Shown here: positions 8,020 to 16,699 of the stretch, one piece after another | How the letters are laid out: every line of letters begins with the position of its first letter | Numbering within the stretch: position 1 is the first letter of the stretch | Source: Pseudomonas sp. GM21 | Lineage (GTDB): Bacteria > Pseudomonadota > Gammaproteobacteria > Pseudomonadales > Pseudomonadaceae | Assembly (NCBI RefSeq): GCF_000282215.1 | Contig: NZ_AKJS01000101.1 | Coordinates: 1-44,425, forward strand | Length of the DNA stretch: 44,425 nucleotides | Direction of reading: 5' to 3' | Notes under the pieces: generated by a model | What the model was told of the DNA's origin: nothing | Database searches by the model: none | What the model saw: the letters and a program-made list of their open reading frames with translations, nothing else | Made by a program: the position numbers and the translations under genes

Positions 8020-8303
8020 GATGCACCTATTTTTTAGCTGTTAATTATTATGTTCACTACCTTGTTGCGGACCCAGTCAACCCGAACGGCAAAGTGAAGT
8101 CAATAGCGAACACATGAGCCTTCAACCTTTATTTTTGGGCCTTTCAGGGGGGCGAGAGTGCCAATTCAGTCTTGAGCACCACGTAAACACTGGAGACCGG
8201 ACGTTCAGCGTTTAGAATTTTTTACATGAGAGTTGTTAATTAAAATCAACAAGGCTAAGCTCCGGAAAAGCTCGTTCAAGTGTGAAACTTCGAGGTGATA
8301 AAA
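8020..8303. promoter_or_regulatory. puuA/puuD divergent promoter region
   Basis: A 284-bp AT-richer region between divergent genes. Two sites share TGTTAATTAnnAT (8039-8051 near puuA, 8234-8246 near puuD). The second is part of a near-palindrome at 8233-8252. Next to the first is AGTGAACAT read on the minus strand (8050-8058), like the TGAACA core reported for E. coli PuuR sites; AGCGAACACAT occurs at 8104-8114. These are candidate operators. Confidence 0.5.
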
Positions 8304-9065
8304 ATGGCATTCAAGCCATTGATCGGCGTTACTGCATGCGTCAAACAGATTGGCCTGCACCCCTACCACGTCAGCGGCGACAAGTACTTGCGTGCTGTCA
8401 GCGTCGCGGCTCTGGGGCTGCCTGTGGTCATCCCTTCCCAGGGCGAACTGACTGAAATCGAGGATGTGCTCGCGCATCTCGACGGTCTGCTGCTGACCGG
8501 CTCCCCCTCGAATGTGGAACCTTTCCACTATCAAGGCCCGGCCAGCGCTCCCGGCACGGATCATGATCCGGCGCGGGACGCCACGACCCTTCCTTTATTA
8601 CGTGCGGCCATTGCAGCCGGCGTGCCGGTGCTCGGCATCTGCCGGGGCTTTCAGGAAATGAACGTGGCGTTTGGTGGCAGCCTTCACCAAAAGGTCCACG
8701 AACTGCCGGGCATGCTCGATCACCGCGAAGCGGACAGCCCGGAGCTGGCGGTGCAATACGCACCGGCCCATGCGGTGACGGTGCAACCGGGGGGCGTGTT
8801 CGAAGCCCTGGAGTTGCCGGGGGAGTTCAGGGTCAATTCGATTCACAGTCAGGGAATCGACAGACTCGCGCCCGGCCTGCGTGCCGAAGCCATCGCACCG
8901 GACGGTTTGATCGAGGCGATTTCGGTGGAGCACAGCCCAACGTTTGCCGTCGGCGTGCAATGGCATCCGGAATGGCAGGTGCGTTCGAATCCTCCTTATT
9001 TGAGTATTTTCCAGGCGTTCGGCGATGCATGCCGGCGACGAGCCGCGCTGCGTAAAACCCGCTGA
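8304..9065 (+). CDS. puuD: gamma-glutamyl-GABA hydrolase
   Basis: 253 residues, class I glutamine amidotransferase-like hydrolase (peptidase C26). The nucleophile is Cys113 in LGICRGFQE, and the His/Glu pair is His221 and Glu223 in WHPEW, so the triad is complete. It releases glutamate from gamma-glutamyl-GABA, giving GABA. The ATG at 8304 is chosen because GAGGTG lies 6 nt upstream; an earlier GTG at 8295 falls inside that site. It is the first plus-strand gene of the locus, 209 bp before potG. Confidence 0.88.
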   Translation: MAFKPLIGVTACVKQIGLHPYHVSGDKYLRAVSVAALGLPVVIPSQGELTEIEDVLAHLDGLLLTGSPSNVEPFHYQGPASAPGTDHDPARDATTLPLLRAAIAAGVPVLGICRGFQEMNVAFGGSLHQKVHELPGMLDHREADSPELAVQYAPAHAVTVQPGGVFEALELPGEFRVNSIHSQGIDRLAPGLRAEAIAPDGLIEAISVEHSPTFAVGVQWHPEWQVRSNPPYLSIFQAFGDACRRRAALRKTR

Positions 9066-9274
9066 CTTAATACACAAACAACCTTTACTGCCCCCGCGAG
9101 CCAGACGGGCGTGCCTTTGCGCGCCCGCCCCTCGCGACAGCAACACACTGCGATAACAACAAGTACCACCAGGCAGCCAGGACGGCGGCGCCGAATAAGC
9201 CCGGTTAGGGCTAGCAATCCACTATTAAGTCAGGCCGCGTTGGTCCGACGACTGAAACCTGTTGGGAGTTTCAC

Positions 9275-10417
9275 ATGGCAAACGCCTCCAGCATTTACAG
9301 GAAGGCTCTTGAAGGTCACCAGACATCGAAGAAGGTGTTGGTGAAGGTTGACCGCGTCACCAAGAAATTCGACGAAACCACCGCTGTGGACGATGTCTCG
9401 CTTGAGATTCATCAAGGCGAAATCTTCGCCCTGCTCGGCGGTTCCGGTTCCGGTAAATCGACCCTGCTGCGCATGCTCGCAGGTTTCGAGCGCCCGACCG
9501 ATGGCCGGATTTTCCTCGACGGCGTGGACATCACCGACATGCCGCCGTACGAGCGGCCGATCAACATGATGTTCCAGTCGTACGCCTTGTTCCCGCACAT
9601 GACGGTTGCGCAGAACATTGCCTTCGGCCTCAAGCAGGACCGTTTGCCCGCCAGCGAAATCGACGCCCGCGTTGAAGAAATGCTGCGCCTGGTGCACATG
9701 ACCCAATACGCCAAGCGCAAGCCGCACCAATTGTCCGGCGGTCAGCGTCAGCGTGTGGCCCTGGCTCGCTCCCTGGCCAAGCGTCCGAAGCTGTTGCTGC
9801 TCGACGAACCCATGGGCGCACTGGATAAAAAGCTGCGTTCACAGATGCAGCTTGAGCTTGTCGAGATCATCGAGCGCGTCGGCGTGACATGCGTGATGGT
9901 GACCCACGACCAGGAAGAGGCCATGACCATGGCCCAGCGCATCGCGATCATGCACCTGGGCTGGATCGCGCAAATCGGCAGCCCGGTCGACATCTACGAA
10001 GCACCGGTCAGCCGCATGGTCTGCGAGTTCATCGGCAACGTGAACGCCTTTGAAGGCACGGTGGTGGAAGACCTTGAAGGTCACGCGATCATCCACAGCC
10101 CGGACCTGGAACAGAAGATCTACGTTGGTCACGGCGTCAGCACCTCGGTGCAGGACAAGTCGATCACCTACGCCATCCGCCCGGAAAAAATGCTGGTCAG
10201 CACGGTCAAGCCCGAGAACCGCTACAACTGGTCACAAGGCAAAGTGCATGACATCGCCTACCTCGGCGGTCACTCGGTGTTCTACGTGCAACTGCCTGGC
10301 GGCAAAGTCGTCCAGTCGTTCATGGCCAACGCCGAACGCCGTGGCGCGCGCCCGACTTGGGACGACACTGTCTACGTGTGGTGGGAAGACGACAGCGGCG
10401 TGGTACTGCGCTCATGA
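9275..10417 (+). CDS. potG: polyamine ABC transporter ATP-binding protein
   Basis: 380 residues. Walker A is GGSGSGKST with Lys61, the signature LSGGQ lies at 153-157, Walker B is LLLLDE with Glu178, and the switch His211 is in VTHDQEE. A TOBE-type regulatory domain follows from about 290. It is the energising subunit of the PotFGHI/SpuFGH putrescine-spermidine importer. GGGAG lies 6 nt before the ATG. Its stop overlaps the potH start (ATGA). Confidence 0.9.
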   Translation: MANASSIYRKALEGHQTSKKVLVKVDRVTKKFDETTAVDDVSLEIHQGEIFALLGGSGSGKSTLLRMLAGFERPTDGRIFLDGVDITDMPPYERPINMMFQSYALFPHMTVAQNIAFGLKQDRLPASEIDARVEEMLRLVHMTQYAKRKPHQLSGGQRQRVALARSLAKRPKLLLLDEPMGALDKKLRSQMQLELVEIIERVGVTCVMVTHDQEEAMTMAQRIAIMHLGWIAQIGSPVDIYEAPVSRMVCEFIGNVNAFEGTVVEDLEGHAIIHSPDLEQKIYVGHGVSTSVQDKSITYAIRPEKMLVSTVKPENRYNWSQGKVHDIAYLGGHSVFYVQLPGGKVVQSFMANAERRGARPTWDDTVYVWWEDDSGVVLRS

Positions 10418-11328
10418 AAACACTCAATCAGCAGTTCATGCGGCTGATGCCGAGTGGTCGAAAGCTCGTCATCGGGGTTCCCTTCCTGTGGCTGTGCCTG
10501 TTTTTCCTGTTGCCGTTCTTCCTGGTGATGAAGATCAGCTTCTCGGAAGCGGCGCTGGCCATTCCTCCTTATTCGGAGATTTACACCTACGCCGAACAGA
10601 AGTTTCAGCTGTTTTTGAACGTCGGCAACTACCTGTTGCTGACTGACGATGAGCTGTACATCTCGGCCTACCTCGGCTCGTTGAAGGTCGCGTTGTTCAG
10701 CACGCTGATGTGCCTGGTACTCGGTTTCCCGATGGCCTACGCCATTACCAAGGCCAACAAGGAAACGCAAAACGTCCTGATGCTGTTGATCATGATGCCG
10801 ACCTGGACCGCGATCCTGATCCGCGTGTATGCGTGGATGGGTATCCTCAGCAACAACGGTCTGCTCAATGGGTTTTTGATGTGGACCGGGCTGACCGACC
10901 ACCCCATCGAGATCCTCAACACCAACACCGCCGTGTACATCGGCGTGGTTTACGCCTACTTGCCGTTCATGGTGTTGCCGCTGTACGCCAACCTGGTCAA
11001 ACACGATCAAAGCCTGCTGGAAGCGGCTTCGGATCTGGGTTCGAGCAACTTCAACAACTTCTGGAAAATCACTGTGCCGCTGGCCAAGAACGGCATCATC
11101 GCAGGCTGCATGCTGGTGTTCATTCCGGTGGTCGGTGAGTTCGTGATTCCGGAACTGCTGGGCGGCCCGGAGACCCTGATGATCGGTCGCGTGCTGTGGC
11201 AAGAGTTCTTCAACAACCGTGACTGGCCGGTGGCATCTGCCCTGGCGGTGGTGATGCTGTTGATCCTGATTGTGCCGATTCTGCTGTTTAACCGCAGCCA
11301 GGCCAAAGAAATGGAGGCACGGGGATGA
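10414..11328 (+). CDS. potH: polyamine ABC transporter permease
   Basis: 304 residues and about six membrane segments. The cytoplasmic EAA loop, which docks the ATPase, is EAASDLGSSNFNNFWKITVP near residue 210. The start at 10414 gives the usual length and the ATGA overlap with potG; an upstream extension of the frame is an artefact. It is the inner-membrane subunit of the putrescine/spermidine importer. It overlaps potI by 4 bp. Confidence 0.9.
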   Translation: MKTLNQQFMRLMPSGRKLVIGVPFLWLCLFFLLPFFLVMKISFSEAALAIPPYSEIYTYAEQKFQLFLNVGNYLLLTDDELYISAYLGSLKVALFSTLMCLVLGFPMAYAITKANKETQNVLMLLIMMPTWTAILIRVYAWMGILSNNGLLNGFLMWTGLTDHPIEILNTNTAVYIGVVYAYLPFMVLPLYANLVKHDQSLLEAASDLGSSNFNNFWKITVPLAKNGIIAGCMLVFIPVVGEFVIPELLGGPETLMIGRVLWQEFFNNRDWPVASALAVVMLLILIVPILLFNRSQAKEMEARG

Positions 11329-12209
11329 AACGCTTCGGATTTTCAAAGTTCATGCTGATTTTCGGCTTGTCGTTCATCTACTTGCCGATGCTGATTCTGG
11401 TGATCTACTCGTTCAACGCCTCGAAACTGGTGACCGTGTGGGGCGGCTGGTCGTTCAAGTGGTACGCCGGTTTGCTCGACAACACGCAACTGATGGGCTC
11501 GGTGGTGCGCTCGCTGGAAATCGCCTGCTACACGGCAATAGCAGCGGTTGCGCTGGGGACCTTGGCGGCGTTTGTACTGACTCGCGTTACGCGCTTCAAG
11601 GGTCGCACGCTGTTTGGCGGCCTCGTTACCGCACCGTTGGTGATGCCGGAAGTGATCACCGGTCTGTCGTTGCTGCTGCTGTTCGTGGCCATGGCGCAGT
11701 TGATCGGTTGGCCGCAGGAACGCGGGATCATCACCATCTGGATCGCCCACACCACCTTCTGTGCGGCGTATGTGGCAGTCGTGGTATCCGCCCGCTTGCG
11801 TGAGCTGGACCTGTCCATCGAAGAAGCGGCCATGGACCTCGGGGCCAAGCCGTTCAAGGTGTTTTTCCTGATCACCATTCCGATGATCGCGCCCTCGTTG
11901 GCGGCCGGCGGCATGATGTCGTTTGCCCTGTCACTGGATGACCTGGTGTTGGCGAGTTTCGTGTCCGGGCCGGGTTCGACCACCTTGCCGATGGAAGTGT
12001 TCTCGGCGGTGCGTCTGGGCGTGAAGCCCGAGATCAACGCCGTGGCCAGTCTGATCCTGTTGGCGGTATCGATTGTGACCTTCATGGTCTGGTACTTCAG
12101 CCGCCGCGCCGAAGCTACCCGCAAGCGTGCGATCCAGGAGGCGATGGACCAGACCGCCAGCGAATCGTGGCAACAACCGAATAAGCAAATGGTAGAAGCG
12201 ACCGCTTAA
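11325..12209 (+). CDS. potI: polyamine ABC transporter permease
   Basis: 294 residues, second permease of the importer, with about six membrane segments. Its EAA loop reads EEAAMDLGAKPFKVFFLITI. The ATG overlaps the potH stop. The C-terminal tail is hydrophilic. It is followed by a 214-bp gap carrying a REPIN before potF. Confidence 0.9.
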   Translation: MKRFGFSKFMLIFGLSFIYLPMLILVIYSFNASKLVTVWGGWSFKWYAGLLDNTQLMGSVVRSLEIACYTAIAAVALGTLAAFVLTRVTRFKGRTLFGGLVTAPLVMPEVITGLSLLLLFVAMAQLIGWPQERGIITIWIAHTTFCAAYVAVVVSARLRELDLSIEEAAMDLGAKPFKVFFLITIPMIAPSLAAGGMMSFALSLDDLVLASFVSGPGSTTLPMEVFSAVRLGVKPEINAVASLILLAVSIVTFMVWYFSRRAEATRKRAIQEAMDQTASESWQQPNKQMVEATA

Positions 12210-12227
12210 GGCCTGCTGCACACACTT

Positions 12228-12361
12228 TGTAGCAGCTGGCGAAGCCTGCGTCCGGCTGCGTAGCAGTCGTCAATCCAGGCACTGCGGCTCTATCAGGAAG
12301 ATCGAGTTCGCAGGTTTTACGACTGCTCCGCAGCCGGACGCAGGCTTCGCCAGCTGCTACA
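12228..12361. repeat. REPIN, family B
   Basis: Inverted pair of the TGTAGCAGCTGGCGAAGCCTG sequence between potI and potF. The arms read GCGTCCGGCTGCG where other copies have GCGTTCGGCTGCG, and the change is present in both arms, so pairing is kept. Confidence 0.8.
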
Positions 12362-12423
12362 AGGGGTGCGCCAAGAGTGCAATTGTTTTGCGTATTTGAA
12401 TAAAAAAGAATGGAGTTGTACCG

Positions 12424-13521
12424 ATGAAAATGTTTGGCAGGACTCTGCTGACACTGTCCTTATTGGGCGCAATGGCTACCGGCGCCCAGGCCAATGACAA
12501 GGTACTGCGCGTCTACAACTGGTCGGATTACATCGCCCCGGACACCGTCAAGAAGTTCGAAGACGAGACCGGCATTCGCGTGACCTACGATGTGTTCGAC
12601 AGCAATGAAACCCTTGAGGCACGCCTGCTCGCAGGCAAATCCGGCTACGACATCGTTGTGCCGTCCAACAGTTTTCTGGCCAAGCAGATCAAGGCTGGCG
12701 TCTATCAGACGCTGGACAAATCGAAGCTGCCAAACTGGAAAAACCTCAATCCGGTGCTGCTGAAAAACGCTTCCGCCAGCGACCCGGATAACGCACATGC
12801 TTTCCCCTACATGTGGGGCTCGATCGGCATCGGCTTCAACCCGGCCAAGGTCAAGGAAGTGCTCGGCGCCAACGCCCCGACTAATTCCTGGGACTTGCTG
12901 TTCAAGCCGGAAAACGCTGAAAAGCTCAAAGCCTGCGGCATCAGCTTCCTCGACTCGCCCACCGAAATGCTCCCGGCCGCCCTGCACTACCTGGGCTACC
13001 CGGTGAATTCGCAGGACAAAGGCCAGATCGCCGAAGCTGAAGCGCTGTTCATGAAAATTCGTCCTTCCGTGGCGTACTTCCATTCGTCGAAGTACATCTC
13101 CGACCTGGCCAACGGCAACATCTGCGTGGCGGTCGGTTATTCCGGCGACGTGCTGCAAGCCAAGGCCCGCGCCCAGGAGTCGGGCAACTCGGTGCAGATC
13201 GACTACAGCATCCCGAAAGAAGGCGCCGGCAGTTTCTACGACATGGTCGCCATTCCCCGGGACGCGGCGAACGTCGAGAACGCCTACCTGTTCATGAACT
13301 TCCTGATGCGCCCGGACATCATCGCCGAGATCACCAACAACATCGGCTACAGCAACGCCAACGCGGCGGCGACGCCATTGGTGGATGAAGCGATTCGCGA
13401 TGATCCGGGGTCGTATCCGTCGCAAGACGTGATGGCGACGTTGTATGCGATTCCGGATATGCCGATCGGGGTTCAGCGAGTGATGACCCGGGGCTGGACG
13501 CGGGTCAAGCTCGGCAAGTAA
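12424..13521 (+). CDS. potF: polyamine ABC transporter substrate-binding protein
   Basis: 365 residues: signal peptide ([23 protein letters not shown]), then a type II periplasmic binding fold. The segment [18 protein letters not shown] is characteristic of PotF/SpuD/SpuE, and its Trp-Ser-Asp contribute to the amine pocket in known structures. It delivers putrescine or spermidine to PotGHI; which is preferred cannot be read here. GGAG lies 8 nt before the ATG. It sits last and is separated from potI by a REPIN. Confidence 0.9.
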   Translation: MKMFGRTLLTLSLLGAMATGAQANDKVLRVYNWSDYIAPDTVKKFEDETGIRVTYDVFDSNETLEARLLAGKSGYDIVVPSNSFLAKQIKAGVYQTLDKSKLPNWKNLNPVLLKNASASDPDNAHAFPYMWGSIGIGFNPAKVKEVLGANAPTNSWDLLFKPENAEKLKACGISFLDSPTEMLPAALHYLGYPVNSQDKGQIAEAEALFMKIRPSVAYFHSSKYISDLANGNICVAVGYSGDVLQAKARAQESGNSVQIDYSIPKEGAGSFYDMVAIPRDAANVENAYLFMNFLMRPDIIAEITNNIGYSNANAAATPLVDEAIRDDPGSYPSQDVMATLYAIPDMPIGVQRVMTRGWTRVKLGK

Positions 13522-13635
13522 TGATCGTTCCCACGCTCCGCGTGGGAATGCAGCCCGGGACGCTCCGTGTCCCTTTCCACAGCCGAACGCGGAGCGTCCG
13601 TGGAGGCATTCCCACGCAGAGCGTGGGAACGATCA
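13522..13635. repeat. REPIN-like element, family C
   Basis: Arms 13522-13551 and 13606-13635 are inverted copies of TGATCGTTCCCACGC..GCGTGGGAATGC; each arm is itself a hairpin. The element begins directly after the potF stop codon. A further inverted pair (GGGACGCTCCG, CGGAGCGTCC) lies inside. Confidence 0.8.
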
Positions 13636-13729
13636 GTGTCACAGTTTCCGTTCCCGCAGCGCCTTACCACCGCTGCACGCTCCCTGCAGCAGAACGGCCT
13701 CACCTGGCTCCTCGGTTAAGGTGAATTCG

Positions 13730-13755
13730 GGCGCCCTCCTCGGGCGCCTTTTTTT
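13730..13755 (+). terminator. rho-independent terminator
   Basis: A 7-bp GC-only stem (13730-13736 with 13742-13748, loop TCCTC) is followed by seven T. It terminates plus-strand transcription from the pot genes. The T run overlaps the stop codon of the convergent thpR gene. Confidence 0.85.
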
Positions 13756-14293
13756 ATGCCGGCACCAGCGGCCATTCAGCCAACGCTCGATAACGCCCCT
13801 TGTGCGATTCAAACAACACAAAGCAATCAGCCCGCAGGAAAAACTCCGGCGGCGTTGCGGACTCAGGCACCGGCAGCCGATAGTCACGCATCAAGGTCAA
13901 ATGCGGCCTGAACTCCTTCGGCGCATCCTCCAGCCCAAACGGCAACATCGCCTGCTCCAGCGCATACACCAGCCGCAACAACGCCGGCGGCGCCTGCTCC
14001 GGTGCCAGCACCAACACCCCGGCCCTGCGCCAGACATCCAGTCGATCAAGCGCCAGCTTCAACGGCACACCCGGCACGCGAACCTTGGCGGCGGCGGTGC
14101 AGATCTCGGCGATCTGCGCCACACCCACCGCGCCCAAAAACTTCAACGTCAGGTGAAAGTTTTCCGCCGGCACCGGGCGCCCGCTGCGCAGTTCAAGCGC
14201 GCTGCGCCATTGGGCGATCGCCTTGCGTTGCTCGGGCGGGCAGTTCAGGGCAAAAAACAGCCGTTTGAGGGGTTCATGGGGTTCGTCGCTCAC
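13754..14293 (-). CDS. thpR: RNA 2',3'-cyclic phosphodiesterase
   Basis: 179 residues, 2H phosphoesterase family (LigT/ThpR). Both catalytic HxTx motifs are visible, HLTL at 47-50 and HLTL at 131-134. It opens 2',3'-cyclic phosphates on RNA in vitro. The start is the GTG at 14291-14293: AGGAGG lies 8 nt upstream, while an earlier in-frame GTG overlaps that site. The stop TAA is read from the T tract of the pot terminator. Confidence 0.87.
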   Translation of the reverse strand: MSDEPHEPLKRLFFALNCPPEQRKAIAQWRSALELRSGRPVPAENFHLTLKFLGAVGVAQIAEICTAAAKVRVPGVPLKLALDRLDVWRRAGVLVLAPEQAPPALLRLVYALEQAMLPFGLEDAPKEFRPHLTLMRDYRLPVPESATPPEFFLRADCFVLFESHKGRYRALAEWPLVPA

Positions 14294-14353
14294 GCCTGGC
14301 ACCTCCTGACATGCACGTTATAGTTGAACCAACCGAAAACAACGGGAGGGGCC

Positions 14354-14548
14354 ATGCGGCAGATCATCAGCAAGGAACCGTGGTGGGCGATGCCACCGCA
14401 ACCGGGGCAGGATGAGTCCGAGCTGGAATGGGGCTGGCTGGTTCACTATAGCGAAGGTGAGCCACGTTTCGAGTTCGTCAGGGAGCGGCCGACGGACAAC
14501 GAGATCCGTAATCGCAAGAGTTGCCGGATCACCCCGAGCGCGGAGTGA
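14354..14548 (+). CDS. small conserved hypothetical protein
   Basis: 64 residues, acidic and tryptophan-rich at the N-terminal half (MRQIISKEPWWAMPPQPGQD), with no signal peptide or membrane segment. The ATG at 14354 has GGGAGG 6 nt upstream, which argues for translation. It is divergent from thpR and convergent with the DUF1428 gene. I do not recognise a domain. Confidence 0.6.
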   Translation: MRQIISKEPWWAMPPQPGQDESELEWGWLVHYSEGEPRFEFVRERPTDNEIRNRKSCRITPSAE

Positions 14549-14562
14549 TCCGGGTGTTTGTA

Positions 14563-14916
14563 TCAGGTCTGATAGATGATGTTGAAGCCGCCGAAGATCA
14601 TTCGCTGACCATCGAACGGCATTGAATTGACGTCCGGTTGCATGCGCGGGTCGGCCATCATTTTCTGCATGCCGGCACTGCGGGTCGGCTTGTCTGGCCA
14701 GATGATCCAGGAAAACACCACGGTTTCGTCTTCCTTGAGTTTCACAGCCATCGGAAACGAGGTCACTTTGCCGTCTGGCACGTCGTCTCCCCAGCATTCA
14801 ACAATGCTCAAGGCGCCGTTCTCCTTGAAAATCGCGCTGGTGATTTCGGCGTGCTTCTTGAATTGCTCACGTTTAGCGGTCGGTACGGCAATCACACAGC
14901 CATCGACATAAGACAT
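14563..14916 (-). CDS. DUF1428 family protein
   Basis: 117 residues. The opening MSYVDGCVIAVPTAKRE and the central VFSWIIWPDKPTRSAGMQKMM are typical of DUF1428, a dimeric alpha-beta-barrel (ferredoxin-like) family without assigned reaction. The ATG at 14916 is preferred because AGGAG lies 7 nt upstream; the ATG at 14922 is too close to it. That site lies in the 3' end of the upstream lipoprotein gene, so the two are likely coupled. Confidence 0.82.
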   Translation of the reverse strand: MSYVDGCVIAVPTAKREQFKKHAEITSAIFKENGALSIVECWGDDVPDGKVTSFPMAVKLKEDETVVFSWIIWPDKPTRSAGMQKMMADPRMQPDVNSMPFDGQRMIFGGFNIIYQT

Positions 14917-14918
14917 GG

Positions 14919-16007
14919 TCATTCTCCTGTGGGGGATTGAGGGTCAAGCTGATGGTTAGTCGATTCCGTCGGGCTCCAATCGACAGACCCGGTAACCGAA
15001 TCGACCGGCGGCGGTTCGGCACTTGCCGCCAGATTGCCTTCGATCTGCCCCGCCATGTACAGCGTCCCCGCCATCACACCGGTCGTCGGATTTTGCACCA
15101 GCTTCAGCCAGGCCTTGTCGAACGTATTGCCCAGGCTGCTGCGAATCAGCGCCTCGCTGTCCGGTCGGTCGGCAGCCTGGATGAGTGCGCGGATCCCGGC
15201 CACGCCGACGGTAATCAAGCCCCCGGCTAGTTTCCCGGCGGCGGCGGCCACGGCGCTGGCGGCCCCGCGCGGGGCCATTTCCGCTTCCATGCGTTGACTG
15301 GCGCGCTTGGCCACAGGCGCCATGGCGGTGTCCTCAGAACCAATCCCCTTGTCACCGCCCGCCTTGTGGATCTTGTCGATCAGCGCTGCATAAGCCGGCA
15401 GTGAGGCCAGCGGCTCCGTACGCACGACCTGGTAAAGCGAGGCATTGCGCGCGGGCGGCGGCCCAAGGGCGATGGCGGGGATTTTCTGGATGCGGCCATT
15501 GATCTGCGCCATCGGTATGCCGTGACGCTTGGACGTTTTTTGCAGCTCTTCCTGAAGTATGTCCACGTAGAACGCCGTGGACTGGCCGAGAATCGCGTCG
15601 GGATCAATCTCGACCGCAACCGGCGCCAGCACCCGTTGCTGGTATTGCTCAAGCAGATAGCCCGCCAGACGCTTGGCCGAGGCATCCTGCTCGCCCTTGG
15701 CGTTGAGGGTGTACCAGCTGACTTTCATCGATAGCCATTCCTGGGTCCAGTAACTGCTGAACCAGGGGATGAAATTCTCTTCGGTGAGTTGGTAGACCCG
15801 CGTGCGCCAGTAATCCATGGCCCCGCGCGAGTAGATTCGCGTCTGCTCGGTGGCCGATTGCGATGCCGCGACGATTTCGCGATCCACCTGTCGCCAGGTG
15901 CTATCGGAGACCACCACCACAACCTGCGCCACCACCGGGGCACGCTCAGGCGTGGCGCATCCCGCCAACACCACCAACACGGCGACGATCAGCGAACGCA
16001 GGTTCAA
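14919..16007 (-). CDS. putative lipoprotein of unknown function
   Basis: 362 residues. The start is a TTG (16005-16007) with AGGAA 8 nt upstream, giving the signal MNLRSLIVAVLVVLAGC, whose LAGC is a lipobox. The body is largely helical, with a Gly/Ala-rich hydrophobic stretch near residues 255-285 (AVAAAAGKLAGGLITVGVAG) that may insert in or associate with a membrane. No known domain is recognised. It ends 2 bp before the DUF1428 start on the same strand. Confidence 0.7.
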   Translation of the reverse strand: MNLRSLIVAVLVVLAGCATPERAPVVAQVVVVVSDSTWRQVDREIVAASQSATEQTRIYSRGAMDYWRTRVYQLTEENFIPWFSSYWTQEWLSMKVSWYTLNAKGEQDASAKRLAGYLLEQYQQRVLAPVAVEIDPDAILGQSTAFYVDILQEELQKTSKRHGIPMAQINGRIQKIPAIALGPPPARNASLYQVVRTEPLASLPAYAALIDKIHKAGGDKGIGSEDTAMAPVAKRASQRMEAEMAPRGAASAVAAAAGKLAGGLITVGVAGIRALIQAADRPDSEALIRSSLGNTFDKAWLKLVQNPTTGVMAGTLYMAGQIEGNLAASAEPPPVDSVTGSVDWSPTESTNHQLDPQSPTGE

Positions 16008-16114
16008 GATCGCGGTTTCCTACAGTCGCCCTCGGGCAGAATGCCCGAAACTCAAAGGCCTATTGGTTTGAGTATAGGTAGCGCTGTTTGTTCGCCGTGG
16101 GTTGGATAGCGAAT

Positions 16115-16213
16115 TTGAGGGCCTCATCGCCGGCAAGCCGGTCTCGCTCCCACAGTTTTGAACTCATCGCGATCCAAATGTGGGAGCGAGCCTGCTCGCG
16201 ATGAGGCCCTCAA
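16115..16213. repeat. REPIN, family A, imperfect
   Basis: Inverted REP arms (16115-16155 and 16179-16213) whose outer flanks TTGAGGGCCTCATCG also pair. The left arm carries GCCGGCAAGCCGGTC instead of the standard core, so the arms have diverged. Confidence 0.7.
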
Positions 16214-16328
16214 GAACACCATCATTAACATCGATATTCACCATCGCGACGAATGCCTTCCGCAATAAACCCCTCAGGCGCACGATCACCCCCATCACAA
16301 CGCAACGTCCGCCTCGGAGGGCCACATC

Positions 16329-16433
16329 ATGTTGATCCATCTCCTGACCTGTCTGGCCCTGACCGCCGTGACGCTGACGCTTTTTTCCGGTTTTATCCTG
16401 GACATCGGCCAGACCGAGGAGCACCCATCATGA
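16329..16433 (+). CDS. 34-residue membrane microprotein
   Basis: An ATG at 16329 with GGAGGG 6 nt upstream opens a 34-codon frame. It begins MLIHLLTCLALTAVTLTLF, continues SGFILDIG and ends QTEEHPS. Residues 2-27 are one hydrophobic helix. The TGA overlaps the next ATG (ATGA). Strong ribosome binding site, membrane-like composition and coupling argue that it is real. No family is recognised; a small inner-membrane protein is the plain reading. Confidence 0.55.
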   Translation: MLIHLLTCLALTAVTLTLFSGFILDIGQTEEHPS

Positions 16434-16699
16434 TCCACTCCGTCAGCCTGGCCGTGAGCTTCCCGGTATTTGGCACTAACTACTACGCGCAGGAATTCGT
16501 CTCGCGCAAAGAATTGTCACTGGTGTTCGACCCAACTTTCGAGGCATTGCTGATGCCGGCGGCGGCCAACCACTTCAGCAACGAAGTGGTCGGTCTCAAC
16601 GATCAGTTCCGCTTTCTCAATGACGTGCTGGTCGAACACCTGCTGGAGATCGAACTGACCCAAAGCGCACCTCGCTCGTCGCGTCAGTTTTCATTCTAG
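16430..16699 (+). CDS. small conserved hypothetical protein
   Basis: 89 residues from the ATG that overlaps the microprotein stop (MIHSVSLAVSFPVFGTNYYA). There is no cleavable signal and no recognised domain; the composition is that of a compact soluble protein (NHFSNEVVGLNDQFRFLNDV). A longer frame from 16253 has no better start. Its stop TAG shares the CTAG tetramer with the stop of the convergent gene. Confidence 0.6.
   Translation: MIHSVSLAVSFPVFGTNYYAQEFVSRKELSLVFDPTFEALLMPAAANHFSNEVVGLNDQFRFLNDVLVEHLLEIELTQSAPRSSRQFSF

Noticed and set aside
12460..13425. 321-residue minus frame opposite potF
   Set aside because: Shadow of the binding-protein gene; composition unlike a real protein.
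13639..13887. 82-residue minus frame overlapping thpR and the pot terminator
   Set aside because: It crosses the terminator hairpin and overlaps the identified thpR coding frame.
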